64,000 bases of DNA from contig NZ_JACHZR010000002.1 of NCBI RefSeq assembly GCF_014193695.1, positions 1-64,000 of the forward strand. Direction: 5' to 3'. A program made the position numbers and the translations under genes. The notes below the pieces were generated by a model. That model was not told the origin of the DNA and made no database searches. It saw nothing but the letters and a program-made list of their open reading frames with translations. Source of the DNA: Rhizobium sp. BK316 (lineage in GTDB: Bacteria > Pseudomonadota > Alphaproteobacteria > Rhizobiales > Rhizobiaceae). Shown here piece after piece: positions 17,217-27,534 of this stretch; within the stretch, counting starts at the first letter, position 1; the number at the start of each line of letters is the position of its first letter.

Positions 17217-18503
17217 ATGACTTTTCGTGTAAACAGACGTAATTTCATGGCGGGCGGAGCAACGCTCCTTTCGCTTTCGGCGCTCGGAAACAGCGCTTTC
17301 GCGCAGGAAAACCGCCTGCGCCTCATCTGGTGGGGCTCCCAGCCGCGCGCTGACCGCACCAACAAGGTCTCCGATCTTTTCAAGGCGAAAAACAGCGGTG
17401 TTGCGATCACCGGCGAATTCCTCGGATGGGCCGATTACTGGCCGCGCCTTGCCACACAGGTGGCCGGTCGCAATGCCCCCGACGTCATCCAGATGGATTA
17501 TCGCTACATCGTCGAATATGCCCGGCGTGGCGCTCTCGCTCCGCTGGAATCCTATATCCCCTCGAAGCTGCAGCTCGATGATTTCGATCCGGCGCAGATC
17601 GAAGGCGGCAAGGTCGACGGCCATTTCTATGGTGTCAGCCTCGGCGCAAACTCGGCAGCGACCGTCATCAACACAGTCGCCTTCAAGGAAGCCGGCATCG
17701 ACGTGCCGACGAACAAGACGACCTGGGAAGAATTCGGCAAGATCGGCACCGAAATCACCAAAGCCGGCAAGCGCAAGGGCTATTTCGGCTTTGCCGATGG
17801 CAGCGGCGGCGAGCCGCTCTTCGAAAACTATCTGCGCCAGCGCGGCAAGGCACTGTATACGGCGGATTCGAAGATCGCTTTCACTGCCGAGGACGCTTCG
17901 GAATGGTTCGACATGTGGGCCAAATTCCGTGAAGCCGGCGCCTGCGTAACGCCCGACATTCAGGCGCTCTACAAGGATACGATCGATACCAGCCCGCTCA
18001 CCGTCGGCAAGGCTGCCTGCGATTACGCCCACTCCAACCAGTTCGTTGGCTATCAGGCGATGGTCAAGGACAAGCTGATGCTCAGCAACTACATGAGGAT
18101 CAAGCCGGACTCGAAGGGCGGCCACTACCGCAAGCCTTCGATGTTCTTCTCGGTCTCCGCCCAGTCGAAGGTAATCGATCAGGCTGTCGATTACGTCAAC
18201 TTCTTCGTCAAGAATCCCGATGCTGCCAAGATCCTCGACGTCGAACGCGGCATTCCGGAATCGAAGGCGATGCGTGAGGTCGTTGCCGGCACGCTCGACG
18301 AAACCGGCAAAGTCCCGCTCGAATATGTCAGCGGCCTTGGCGATCTCGCCGGCCCGCTTCCGCCCCCGCCGCCGACCGGCGCTGGCGAAGGCCAGGTCGT
18401 GCTGCGCACCATCTCTGAACAGGTCGCTTTCGGCCAGCTCAAGCCTGCCGATGCCGGCAAGCAGCTCGTGGATGAAATCACGCGAATTCTCGCGCGGGGT
18501 TGA
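17217..18503 (+). CDS. ABC sugar transporter solute-binding protein
   Basis: A 428-residue periplasmic binding protein, first gene of a complete importer operon. It has a twin-arginine-like signal (VNRRNFMAGG, residues 5-14) and a signal peptide ending in AFA. The SBP_bac_1 two-lobe fold is indicated by WWGSQPRADR, DVIQMDYRY and the ILDVERGIPES motif. The close paralogue at 6351-7637 has the same length. ATG 17217 is preceded by GGGAGGAGG. Ligand is probably an oligosaccharide or glycoside; the link of the operon to uxaC through a shared operator suggests one containing a hexuronate. Confidence 0.9.
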   Translation: MTFRVNRRNFMAGGATLLSLSALGNSAFAQENRLRLIWWGSQPRADRTNKVSDLFKAKNSGVAITGEFLGWADYWPRLATQVAGRNAPDVIQMDYRYIVEYARRGALAPLESYIPSKLQLDDFDPAQIEGGKVDGHFYGVSLGANSAATVINTVAFKEAGIDVPTNKTTWEEFGKIGTEITKAGKRKGYFGFADGSGGEPLFENYLRQRGKALYTADSKIAFTAEDASEWFDMWAKFREAGACVTPDIQALYKDTIDTSPLTVGKAACDYAHSNQFVGYQAMVKDKLMLSNYMRIKPDSKGGHYRKPSMFFSVSAQSKVIDQAVDYVNFFVKNPDAAKILDVERGIPESKAMREVVAGTLDETGKVPLEYVSGLGDLAGPLPPPPPTGAGEGQVVLRTISEQVAFGQLKPADAGKQLVDEITRILARG

Positions 18504-18509
18504 TCTTAT

Positions 18510-19469
18510 ATGACAAATGCGATGCGCACGTCCGCAGGGACGGTAACCGTAGAAAGATATCAGGGAGTACGGGCTGACGGACGCTTCCGGCGCCTGTGGA
18601 ATGCCAATGCTCCCGGCTATCTCTTTCTGCTTCCCTGGCTGGTAGGCTTCTTCGGCCTGACACTCGGCCCGGCCCTGATTTCGCTCTACCTGTCCTTCAC
18701 CGACTTCGACATGCTGAGGGCGCCGGGTTGGGTAGGAGCGGCAAATTACGTGCGCATCGCCACAGCCGATCCGAAATTTGCTTCAGCCATGTCCGTCACG
18801 CTGACCTATGTCGTGCTATCGGTTCCCTTCAAGCTAACCTTCGCGCTGCTCGTCGCACTTGCCTTGAACCGCGGCCTGCGCGGCCTGCCGATCTACCGCG
18901 CGATCTTCTACCTTCCGTCGCTTCTCGGCGGCAGCGTGGCGATCGCCGTGCTGTGGCGCCAGCTTTTCGCCAGCGATGGCCTCGTCAACGCCGCACTCTC
19001 GCATTTCGGCATTGTCGGCCCGAGCTGGATTTCGCATCCGAGCTATTCGATCTATACGCTGGTCGCGCTCTCCGTCTGGCAGTTCGGTTCGCCGATGATC
19101 ATTTTCCTGGCGGGCCTGCGTCAGATCCCGCAGGATATGTATGAGGCTGCAAGCCTCGACGGTGCGTCGAAATTCCGCCAGTTCTACAAGATCACCCTGC
19201 CGCTGCTGACGCCGGTGATTTTCTTCAACGCCGTCGTTCAGACGATCGACGCCTTCAAGGCCTTTACGCCGGCCTTCATCATCTCCGGCGGCACGGGCGG
19301 CCCGATCAACTCGACGCTCTTCTACACGCTCTATCTCTATCAGGAAGCCTTCGGCAATTTCCGCATGGGCTATGCCTCGGCGCTCGCCTGGATCCTCGTG
19401 GTGATCATCGCGATCTTCACGGCCTTCTCCTTCCTGACCTCGCGCTACTGGGTGCACTACGATGACTGA
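18510..19469 (+). CDS. ABC sugar transporter permease (MalF type)
   Basis: A 319-residue inner-membrane permease of the binding-protein-dependent sugar transporter class. Six hydrophobic segments are visible, with the first near residues 37-60, and the cytoplasmic EAA loop is EAASLDGAS…KITLPLL near residues 211-232, which contacts the ATPase. It starts six bases after the binding-protein gene and overlaps the next permease by eight bases, indicating a single transcript. No unusual features. Confidence 0.92.
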   Translation: MTNAMRTSAGTVTVERYQGVRADGRFRRLWNANAPGYLFLLPWLVGFFGLTLGPALISLYLSFTDFDMLRAPGWVGAANYVRIATADPKFASAMSVTLTYVVLSVPFKLTFALLVALALNRGLRGLPIYRAIFYLPSLLGGSVAIAVLWRQLFASDGLVNAALSHFGIVGPSWISHPSYSIYTLVALSVWQFGSPMIIFLAGLRQIPQDMYEAASLDGASKFRQFYKITLPLLTPVIFFNAVVQTIDAFKAFTPAFIISGGTGGPINSTLFYTLYLYQEAFGNFRMGYASALAWILVVIIAIFTAFSFLTSRYWVHYDD

Positions 19470-20349
19470 GATGACCGCTTCCGTCACCGCGGCACGGCCG
19501 CCATCGGACATCACCAAACGCAGCCTGCCGGCTTCGATCATCATCCACGCGCTGCTGATTGCCGCCTCGCTCCTGATGCTCTATCCGCTCTTGTGGATGG
19601 TGTCCGCTTCGGTCAGGCCGGAAAACGAGATCTTCTCTTCGACCTCGCTCATCCCGTCGTCGGTCGATTTTTCGTCCTATGTGCGCGGCTGGACCGGCCT
19701 CGACATTACCTTCGGCCGTTTCTTCTGGAATTCGCTCGTCATCTCGCTGCTTGTCGTGGCCGGCAATGTCATCGCCTGTTCGCTGACCGCCTTTGCCTTC
19801 GCGCGGCTGCGTTTTGCCGGCCGGAACTTCTGGTTCGCGATCATGCTCGGCACGCTGATGATCCCCTATCACGTGACGCTGATCCCGCAATATGTGCTCT
19901 TCCTCGATCTCGGCTGGGTCAACACCATCCTGCCGCTGGTTGTGCCGAAGTTCCTGGCAAGCGACGCCTTCTTCATCTTCTTGATGGTGCAGTTCTTCCG
20001 CGGCATACCGCGCGAACTCGATGAAGCCGCAATGATGGACGGCTGCAGCGCCTGGCGCATCTATTGGAAGATCATGCTGCCGCTGTCGCTGCCGGTTCTG
20101 GCGACAGCGGCGATCTTCTCCTTCATCTGGACCTGGGACGATTTCTTCGGTCCGCTGATCTACCTCAACGACATGAACACCTACACGATCCAGCTCGGCC
20201 TGCGCACTTTCGTGGACTCCACCAGCGCATCGGACTGGGGCGGATTGTTCGCCATGTCGACGCTCACGCTCGTGCCCGTGTTCTTCTTCTTCCTGTTCTT
20301 CCAGCGCCTGCTGATCGAGGGCATCGCCACGACCGGCATGAAGCGTTGA
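19462..20349 (+). CDS. ABC sugar transporter permease (MalG type)
   Basis: A 295-residue inner-membrane permease partner of the preceding protein. It has six hydrophobic segments and the EAA loop DEAAMMDGCS…KIMLPLSLP near residues 190-213. The start overlaps the first permease gene by eight bases. The C-terminus (FFLFFQRLLIEGIATTGMK) is typical of MalG-like subunits. Confidence 0.92.
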   Translation: MTEMTASVTAARPPSDITKRSLPASIIIHALLIAASLLMLYPLLWMVSASVRPENEIFSSTSLIPSSVDFSSYVRGWTGLDITFGRFFWNSLVISLLVVAGNVIACSLTAFAFARLRFAGRNFWFAIMLGTLMIPYHVTLIPQYVLFLDLGWVNTILPLVVPKFLASDAFFIFLMVQFFRGIPRELDEAAMMDGCSAWRIYWKIMLPLSLPVLATAAIFSFIWTWDDFFGPLIYLNDMNTYTIQLGLRTFVDSTSASDWGGLFAMSTLTLVPVFFFFLFFQRLLIEGIATTGMKR

Positions 20350-20385
20350 TGGATCGGGCAGGAAAGCCAGACAGGAAAGAATGAC

Positions 20386-21459
20386 ATGAGCATCAAGACA
20401 GTCGCGATCATCGGCTGCGGTATCGGCCGCTCCCACATCGTCGAGGGTTATCTGCCGCATCCGGACAAATTCAAGGTCACAGCGATTTGCGACCTGAACG
20501 AGGAGCGCCTGAAGACGATCGGCGACGAATTCGGCATCGAACGGCGCACGACCTCCTTCGATGAGCTGCTTGCCGATGACAGCATCGACATCATCGATAT
20601 CTGCACGCCGCCCGGCATCCATAAGGAACAGGTGATCGCAGCACTTGCTGCGGGCAAGCATGTGGTCTGCGAGAAGCCGCTGACCGGCTCGCTTGCCGGT
20701 GCGGACGAAATCATCGCGGCCGAAGAGACCGCCAAGGGCACGTTGATGCCGATCTTCCAGTATCGGTATGGCGACGGCGTCGAAAAGGCCAAGCGCATCA
20801 TCGATGCCGGTCTTGCCGGTAGGTTCTACATGGGTTCGGTCGAAACCTTCTGGCGCCGCAAGCCGGAATATTATGCCGTTCCCTGGCGCGGCAAATGGGC
20901 AACCGAACTCGGCGGCGTGCTCGTCACTCACGCGCTCCATCTGCATGACATGCTCTTTTATCTCGCCGGTCCTGCCGTCCGCGTTTTCGGCCGCGTGGCG
21001 ACCCGCGTCAACGAGATCGAGGTCGAAGACTGCGCCTCCGTCAGCCTGCAGATGCAGAACGGCGCCTTCGTCTCGCTGTCCTGCACGCTCGGTTCGCAGA
21101 ACGAAATCAGCCGGCTGAGGCTTCATTTCGAAAACATCACCTTCGAAAGCAATCATGAGGCCTATGCGCCCGGCCAGGATCCCTGGCAGATCATCGCAGC
21201 CGATGATGAAGTCCAGGCGAAGATCGATACCGTTATCGCCGACTGGCAGCCCGTGCCGCTGCGCTTCAACACCCAGATGCTGCGCTTCCACGATCATCTG
21301 ATGGGCAAAGGATCGCTTCCGGTGACGAGCGCAGATGCACGGCGCGCGCTGGAACTGGTGACCGCCATCTATCAATCCTCCGATAGCGGCGCCGATGTCG
21401 CTCTGCCGATCGGTCCTGACAGCCCGAAATACGCCGACTGGCGTGCAAAAACCAAATAA
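20386..21459 (+). CDS. Gfo/Idh/MocA family oxidoreductase
   Basis: A 357-residue NAD(P)-dependent oxidoreductase, the third of this family in the locus. The Rossmann motif is AIIGCGIGRSH (residues 6-16), and HVVCEKPLTGS near 92 has the catalytic EKP. The segment LGGVLVTHALHLHDML near 177-192 holds the conserved His region. It lies between the permease and ATPase genes of the importer, 36 bases after the former, and so probably acts on the imported sugar. Whether it oxidises or reduces, and at which carbon, is not shown by sequence. Confidence 0.87.
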   Translation: MSIKTVAIIGCGIGRSHIVEGYLPHPDKFKVTAICDLNEERLKTIGDEFGIERRTTSFDELLADDSIDIIDICTPPGIHKEQVIAALAAGKHVVCEKPLTGSLAGADEIIAAEETAKGTLMPIFQYRYGDGVEKAKRIIDAGLAGRFYMGSVETFWRRKPEYYAVPWRGKWATELGGVLVTHALHLHDMLFYLAGPAVRVFGRVATRVNEIEVEDCASVSLQMQNGAFVSLSCTLGSQNEISRLRLHFENITFESNHEAYAPGQDPWQIIAADDEVQAKIDTVIADWQPVPLRFNTQMLRFHDHLMGKGSLPVTSADARRALELVTAIYQSSDSGADVALPIGPDSPKYADWRAKTK

Positions 21460-21475
21460 GAGGGGATTTCGGAAC

Positions 21476-22552
<1,077 letters not shown>

Positions 22553-22622
22553 ATAGGCCGCAACTTGACAGCCGATCCCTCTCAAGCCCATCATTTCCCT
22601 GAGGGCTACGAGGGGGATACGC

Positions 22623-23498
22623 GTGACGCCTGAAGAGAGGATTCATGCGCTTGGCATCTGGCAAGGCCCGATCGACATAGCCCCGATCACCGGCGGCATT
22701 ACCAACCGCAATTATCTCGTGAAGGATGGCGCGCTTAGGCGGGTCGTTCGCCTCGGTGATGATATTCCGGTTCATCACATCAACAGGCAGAATGAGCTCG
22801 CGGCAAGCCGCGCTGCCCACGCCGCCGGGATTTCGCCTGCCGTGATCCATCACGTACCGGGCGTGCTGGTTCTGGATTTTATCGACGCCGCGCCGCTTTC
22901 GCCTGGCGATGTCAGAAAGCCGGAAACGCTTGTCCGTCTCATTCCGCTGATCCGCCGCTGCCATCACGATATGGCCCGTCATTTCCGCGGTCAGGCGATG
23001 ATCTTCTGGGTTTTCCATGTAATCCGCGACTACATCGCAAACCTGAAGGCCGCAAACAGCCCGCACACACCGTTGCTGGACGATCTCCTGGAGAAAGCCG
23101 AGCGTCTCGAAGCAGCGGCCGGTCCCTTCGAAATCGCCTTCGGCCACAACGATCTGCTCGCTGCCAATTTCCTCGACGACGGCCAGCGGCTCTGGCTGAT
23201 CGACTGGGATTATGCGGGCTTCAATACGCCGCTCTTCGATCTTGGCGGCCTCGCCTCCAACAACGAGTTTTCAGAGGAGGCGGAGCGCCTCATGCTGGAG
23301 ACCTATTTCGACCAGCCTCTGACGGATGATCTCAGCGGCCGCTACCGGGCCATGAAATGCGCCTCGTTGCTGCGCGAGACCCTATGGAGCATGATTTCCG
23401 AGATCCATTCGACCATCGATTTCAACTACGCCGCCTACACGGCCGAAAACCTGGCCCGCTTCGAGCGCGCCTATCGGGCATTTGAACAGGATCATTGA
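22623..23498 (+). CDS. Choline/ethanolamine-kinase-like phosphotransferase
   Basis: A 291-residue protein of the choline kinase/aminoglycoside phosphotransferase fold. It has TGGITNRNYLV near residue 22 (nucleotide loop), the Brenner motif FGHNDLLAANFL near 175 with catalytic Asp, and IDWDYAGFN near 195 (metal-binding Asp). It would phosphorylate a hydroxyl on choline, a similar amino alcohol, or a sugar. The start is GTG 22623, 70 bases after the ATPase gene, and the next gene follows with no gap. It is unusual at the end of a sugar importer operon. Confidence 0.82.
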   Translation: MTPEERIHALGIWQGPIDIAPITGGITNRNYLVKDGALRRVVRLGDDIPVHHINRQNELAASRAAHAAGISPAVIHHVPGVLVLDFIDAAPLSPGDVRKPETLVRLIPLIRRCHHDMARHFRGQAMIFWVFHVIRDYIANLKAANSPHTPLLDDLLEKAERLEAAAGPFEIAFGHNDLLAANFLDDGQRLWLIDWDYAGFNTPLFDLGGLASNNEFSEEAERLMLETYFDQPLTDDLSGRYRAMKCASLLRETLWSMISEIHSTIDFNYAAYTAENLARFERAYRAFEQDH

Positions 23499-25949
23499 AT
23501 GACGAAGGAATTACCGAAGACGGCAAAGGTCGTGGTCATCGGCGGCGGCATCATCGGCTGCTCGACCGCCTATCATCTGGCGAAATTCGGCTGGACAGAT
23601 ACGGTGCTCCTGGAGCGCAAGAAATTGACGTCGGGCACCACATTCCATGCCGCTGGCCTCGTCGGCCAATTGCGCACCAGCGCCAACATCACCCAGCTTC
23701 TGGGATATTCCGTCGATCTCTACAAGAAGCTCGAAGCCGAAACCGGTCTCGGCACCGGCTGGAAGATGAATGGCGGTTTGCGCCTTGCCTGCAATGAGGA
23801 GCGCTGGACCGAGGTCAAGCGTCAGGCGACCACCGCTCAATCCTTCGGCCTTGAAATGCATCTGCTCAACCCGCAGGAAGCCTTCGATCTCTGGCCTCTG
23901 ATGACCACAGACGATCTCGTCGGTGCTGCTTTCCTTCCGACGGATGGCCAAGCCAATCCCTCTGATATCACTCAAGCGCTGGCAAAAGGCGCCCGTATGG
24001 CCGGCGTCTCGATCTTCGAGGATACGGAAGTTCTCGATCTCGAAATCGACAAGGGCAGGATTCGCGCCGTCGTCACGGCGCAGGGCCGTATCGAATGCGA
24101 GCGCGTGGTGGTCTGCGCGGGACAGTGGACCCGCAGCTTCGCTGCCCGCTTTGGTGTCAACGTGCCGCTCGTCTCCGTCGAACATCAGTACATCATCACT
24201 GAATCCTTCGGTGTGCCCTCCAATCTTCCGACCCTACGCGATCCCGATCGCCTCACTTATTACAAGGAGGAGGTCGGCGGCATGGTCATGGGCGGCTACG
24301 AGCCGAACCCCATCGGCTGGGCTCTGGACGGCATTCCCGAGGGCTTCCACTATACGCTGCTCGACAGCAATTTCGATCATTTCGAGCAGATCATGGAACA
24401 GGCGCTCGGCCGTGTCCCGGCGCTACAGAATGCCGGCATCAAACAGCTTCTGAACGGACCGGAGAGCTTTACCCCTGATGGCAACTTCATTCTCGGTGAA
24501 GCGCCTGAGCTGAAGAATTTCTTCGTCGGCGCCGGCTTCAACGCCTTCGGCATTGCGTCTGCCGGTGGCGCCGGCATGGCGCTTGCCGAATGGGTGACGA
24601 AGGGCGAGCCGCCCTACGATCTCTGGCCGGTCGATATCCGCCGCTTCGGCCGCCCGCATTTCGATACGGACTGGGTTCGCACGAGAACGCTGGAGGCCTA
24701 CGGCAAACACTACACGCTGGCTTTCCCCTTCGAGGAATACTCGAGCGGCCGCCCTTGCCGCAAGTCGCCGCTCTATGAACGGCTGAAGGCGCAGGGCGCC
24801 TGCTTCGGCGAAAAGCTCGGCTGGGAGCGGCCGAACTGGTTTGCCGATCTCTTCTCCAATGAAGAGCCGAGGGACATCTATACCTACGGCCGCCAGAACT
24901 GGTTCGATGCCGTCGGCCGCGAGCACAAGGCGGTGCGCGAGGCAGCCGTCATCTTCGACCAGACCTCCTTTGCCAAATTCGTGCTGAAGGGTAGGGATGC
25001 CGAGACTGCCTTGTCATGGATTGCCGCCAATGACGTCGCAAAGCCCGAGGGATCGCTGATCTACACGCAGATGCTGAACGAAAAGGGTGGCATCGAATGC
25101 GACGTCACCTGCGCACGCATCGCCGAAAACGAATATTACATCGTCACCGGGACCGGTTTTGCCACGCACGATTTCGACTGGATCTCGCGTAGCATTCCCG
25201 ATGGCCTCCACGCCGAACTCGTCGACGTCACCTCGGCTTACACTGTGCTCTCACTGATGGGACCGAATGCTCGTGCCATTCTCGAAAAGGTCACGACCAG
25301 CGATGTTTCCAATGCCGCTTTCCCCTTTGGTCGCGTCAAGACGATCGGTATCGCCGGCTGCCCTGTCCGGGCGCTACGCATCACCTATGTCGGTGAGCTC
25401 GGTTATGAGCTGCACGTGCCGATCGAATACGCAACGACCGTCTATGACGCACTGATGGCGGCGGACGGCCAGTTCGGCCTCATCAATGCCGGTTACCGCG
25501 CCATCGAAAGCTGCCGCCTGGAAAAGGGCTATCGCGCCTGGGGTTCCGATATCGGCCCTGATCACACGCCTGTTGAAGCCGGCCTCGGCTGGGCGGTGAA
25601 GACGCGAAAGAACACGCCCTTCAAGGGCCGCGAGGCGATCGAGCGTCAGCTCGAAAGCGGTGTGAAGAAGATGCTCGCCTGCTTCGTACCTGACGATCCC
25701 GATATTGTGCTGCTCGGTCGCGAGACCATCTATCGTGACTGCAAGCGCGTCGGCTGGCTCTCCAGCGGCGGCTTCGGCTACACCATCGGCAAGCCGATTG
25801 GCTATGGCTATGTTCGTAACCCAGACGGCGTGACGGAGGATTTCGTTCTCTCCGGCACCTATGAGCTCGATGTTGCCCGTGAGCGTGTGCCCTGCAAGGT
25901 CAGTCTCAAGCCGCTTTACGATCCCGAGATGAAGCGGGTGAAAGCCTGA
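23499..25949 (+). CDS. FAD-dependent dehydrogenase with GcvT domain (dimethylglycine/sarcosine dehydrogenase-like)
   Basis: An 816-residue two-part enzyme. The N-terminal half is a DAO-type flavoprotein with VVVIGGGIIGCSTAYHL (residues 10-26) and the TTFHAAGLVG segment near 47-56, whose His is the covalent FAD attachment point in dimethylglycine dehydrogenase. The C-terminal half (from about 430) is an aminomethyltransferase (GcvT) fold with ESCRLEKGYRAWGSDI near 670 and a GcvT C-terminal barrel. Such enzymes oxidise N-methyl groups and transfer the one-carbon unit to tetrahydrofolate. It follows the kinase gene directly. The exact N-methyl substrate is not known. Confidence 0.85.
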   Translation: MTKELPKTAKVVVIGGGIIGCSTAYHLAKFGWTDTVLLERKKLTSGTTFHAAGLVGQLRTSANITQLLGYSVDLYKKLEAETGLGTGWKMNGGLRLACNEERWTEVKRQATTAQSFGLEMHLLNPQEAFDLWPLMTTDDLVGAAFLPTDGQANPSDITQALAKGARMAGVSIFEDTEVLDLEIDKGRIRAVVTAQGRIECERVVVCAGQWTRSFAARFGVNVPLVSVEHQYIITESFGVPSNLPTLRDPDRLTYYKEEVGGMVMGGYEPNPIGWALDGIPEGFHYTLLDSNFDHFEQIMEQALGRVPALQNAGIKQLLNGPESFTPDGNFILGEAPELKNFFVGAGFNAFGIASAGGAGMALAEWVTKGEPPYDLWPVDIRRFGRPHFDTDWVRTRTLEAYGKHYTLAFPFEEYSSGRPCRKSPLYERLKAQGACFGEKLGWERPNWFADLFSNEEPRDIYTYGRQNWFDAVGREHKAVREAAVIFDQTSFAKFVLKGRDAETALSWIAANDVAKPEGSLIYTQMLNEKGGIECDVTCARIAENEYYIVTGTGFATHDFDWISRSIPDGLHAELVDVTSAYTVLSLMGPNARAILEKVTTSDVSNAAFPFGRVKTIGIAGCPVRALRITYVGELGYELHVPIEYATTVYDALMAADGQFGLINAGYRAIESCRLEKGYRAWGSDIGPDHTPVEAGLGWAVKTRKNTPFKGREAIERQLESGVKKMLACFVPDDPDIVLLGRETIYRDCKRVGWLSSGGFGYTIGKPIGYGYVRNPDGVTEDFVLSGTYELDVARERVPCKVSLKPLYDPEMKRVKA

Positions 25950-26014
25950 GCCTCGCGGCAGCGAAGGACGGATCAAGTCCAACGAAACTGTGCGGCGGTT
26001 TTACGTCCGGAATT

Positions 26015-26038
26015 GCAGGCCCAGGGACTTGGGCCTGC
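26015..26038. terminator. Hairpin between convergent genes
   Basis: GCAGGCCCA, a six-base loop and TGGGCCTGC give a perfect 9-bp stem in the gap between the converging GcvT-dehydrogenase and uxuB genes. There is no strong T-run, so termination strength is uncertain. Confidence 0.5.
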
Positions 26039-26076
26039 TGAACCCCGCGACAAGCACGGGGATCATGAGGAAGGCA

Positions 26077-27534
26077 TCAAAACAGCGGCAGCCTGTCATC
26101 CTGGATAAGGATTTCCAGCTTGTTGGCCACGTCCTCAGTCCAGGCGATATTCCCGCTCAGCGCCTTTGGAAACAGCCCCGGAAGCCTGAACAGCGCTGCT
26201 GAAATCGCCCCGCCATTGCGCGGCACATCCGCGATCAGTGCTGCAATCTCTCCCGCCCGTGGGTCGCGCAATTCGTAGCGTTCGCCGTTGCGGTCGACGC
26301 CCATTGCGTAACGCATCCAGGCGGCGACAGCGATCGCGTAGGTCTCCGCCTTGCCACCCTTTGCGAGCGCTTCGGTTGCCGGCTCCAGCAGGCGCTGCGG
26401 CAGTTTCTGTGTGCCGTCCATGGCGATCTGATAGGTTCGGTGGGCGATCGCCTTGTTTGCAAAGCGCGCTATCAACTCGTCCGCATAGGCGTCGAGATCG
26501 ATACCGGGAACCGGGTCGAGCGTTGCCGCCGCCGCATTCATATGCCGGCGGGCCAGCGCGGCAAGTCCGGCATCGTCCATCACGTCGCGGATAAATTCAT
26601 AGCCTGCTATATAGCCAAGATAGGCGAGCAGAGAATGCGCACCATTCAGCATCCGCAGCTTCATCTTTTCATAGGCCGAGACTTCCTCGACCATCAGCGC
26701 ACCATGCACCTTTTCCCAGGCCGGCCGCCCATTGGCGAAATGATCTTCGATCACCCATTGGGTAAAAGGCTCCGTCTCGATCGCCGCCATATCGGTGCGG
26801 CCCGTCAGCCGCTTGGCATCGGCATAGGTCGCATCGGTGCTTGCCGGCGTGATACGGTCGACCATCGTGGACGGGAAGGGCACGTTCGCTTCAATCCAGT
26901 CATGCAGGTCGGTATCGATGCGAGAGGTGAATTCCAGTACGAGACGCTTCAGTACTGCGCCGTTGCTCGGCAGGTTATCGCAGCTGAGCGGCGTAAAGGG
27001 TGCAATACCCTTCTGGCGCCGCCGCGCAAGGCCTTCGACCAGATAGCCGATGACACCGCGCGGCGCATGCCGGTTGGCAAGGTCGGCGACGATATCGGGA
27101 TGCTTGAGGTCGAGCCCGCCGGTTGCCGGATCGAAACCGTAAGCTTTTTCGGTCACGGTCATGCTGACGATGCGGATATCAGGGTCTTCAAGCCGTGCCA
27201 GCAGGCCGGCCGGATCGCGTGGCGCCACATGCGCCCCAAGGATCGAGCCGATGACCTGTGCCGTTGTCCCCGACGTGTCGCGGATGAGCACCGTATAGAG
27301 CCCGTTCTGAGCGCTCAGATTGTCCGCAACATCAGGCGTGCGCAGGCTTGCCACCTCAATGCCCCAGTCGCCACCTGCAGCTGCGAGCGCGCCATCCGTG
27401 AAGGGCGCGAAATGCGCACGGAAGAAGGCGCCGGGGCCAAGATGCAGGATGCCGGCCTTCAGTGCATTCCGGTCATAGGCAGGAAGCTTCGCTGTCGGCG
27501 CAAGGCCGGTTATGGTCTGTAATCTGTCGCTCAC
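26077..27534 (-). CDS. uxuB: D-mannonate oxidoreductase / fructuronate reductase (mannitol dehydrogenase family)
   Basis: A 485-residue NAD-dependent enzyme of the long-chain mannitol dehydrogenase family, expected to interconvert D-fructuronate and D-mannonate. The catalytic KxxxxNxxH motif is KLRMLNGAH near residue 293, and ILHLGPGAFFRAH near 30-42 is the nucleotide-binding region. The GTG start overlaps the uxaC stop by four bases (GTGA), so it is translated with uxaC. That pairing favours UxuB over mannitol or arabinitol dehydrogenase. The next step, mannonate dehydratase (uxuA), is not in the window. Confidence 0.85.
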   Translation of the reverse strand: MSDRLQTITGLAPTAKLPAYDRNALKAGILHLGPGAFFRAHFAPFTDGALAAAGGDWGIEVASLRTPDVADNLSAQNGLYTVLIRDTSGTTAQVIGSILGAHVAPRDPAGLLARLEDPDIRIVSMTVTEKAYGFDPATGGLDLKHPDIVADLANRHAPRGVIGYLVEGLARRRQKGIAPFTPLSCDNLPSNGAVLKRLVLEFTSRIDTDLHDWIEANVPFPSTMVDRITPASTDATYADAKRLTGRTDMAAIETEPFTQWVIEDHFANGRPAWEKVHGALMVEEVSAYEKMKLRMLNGAHSLLAYLGYIAGYEFIRDVMDDAGLAALARRHMNAAAATLDPVPGIDLDAYADELIARFANKAIAHRTYQIAMDGTQKLPQRLLEPATEALAKGGKAETYAIAVAAWMRYAMGVDRNGERYELRDPRAGEIAALIADVPRNGGAISAALFRLPGLFPKALSGNIAWTEDVANKLEILIQDDRLPLF

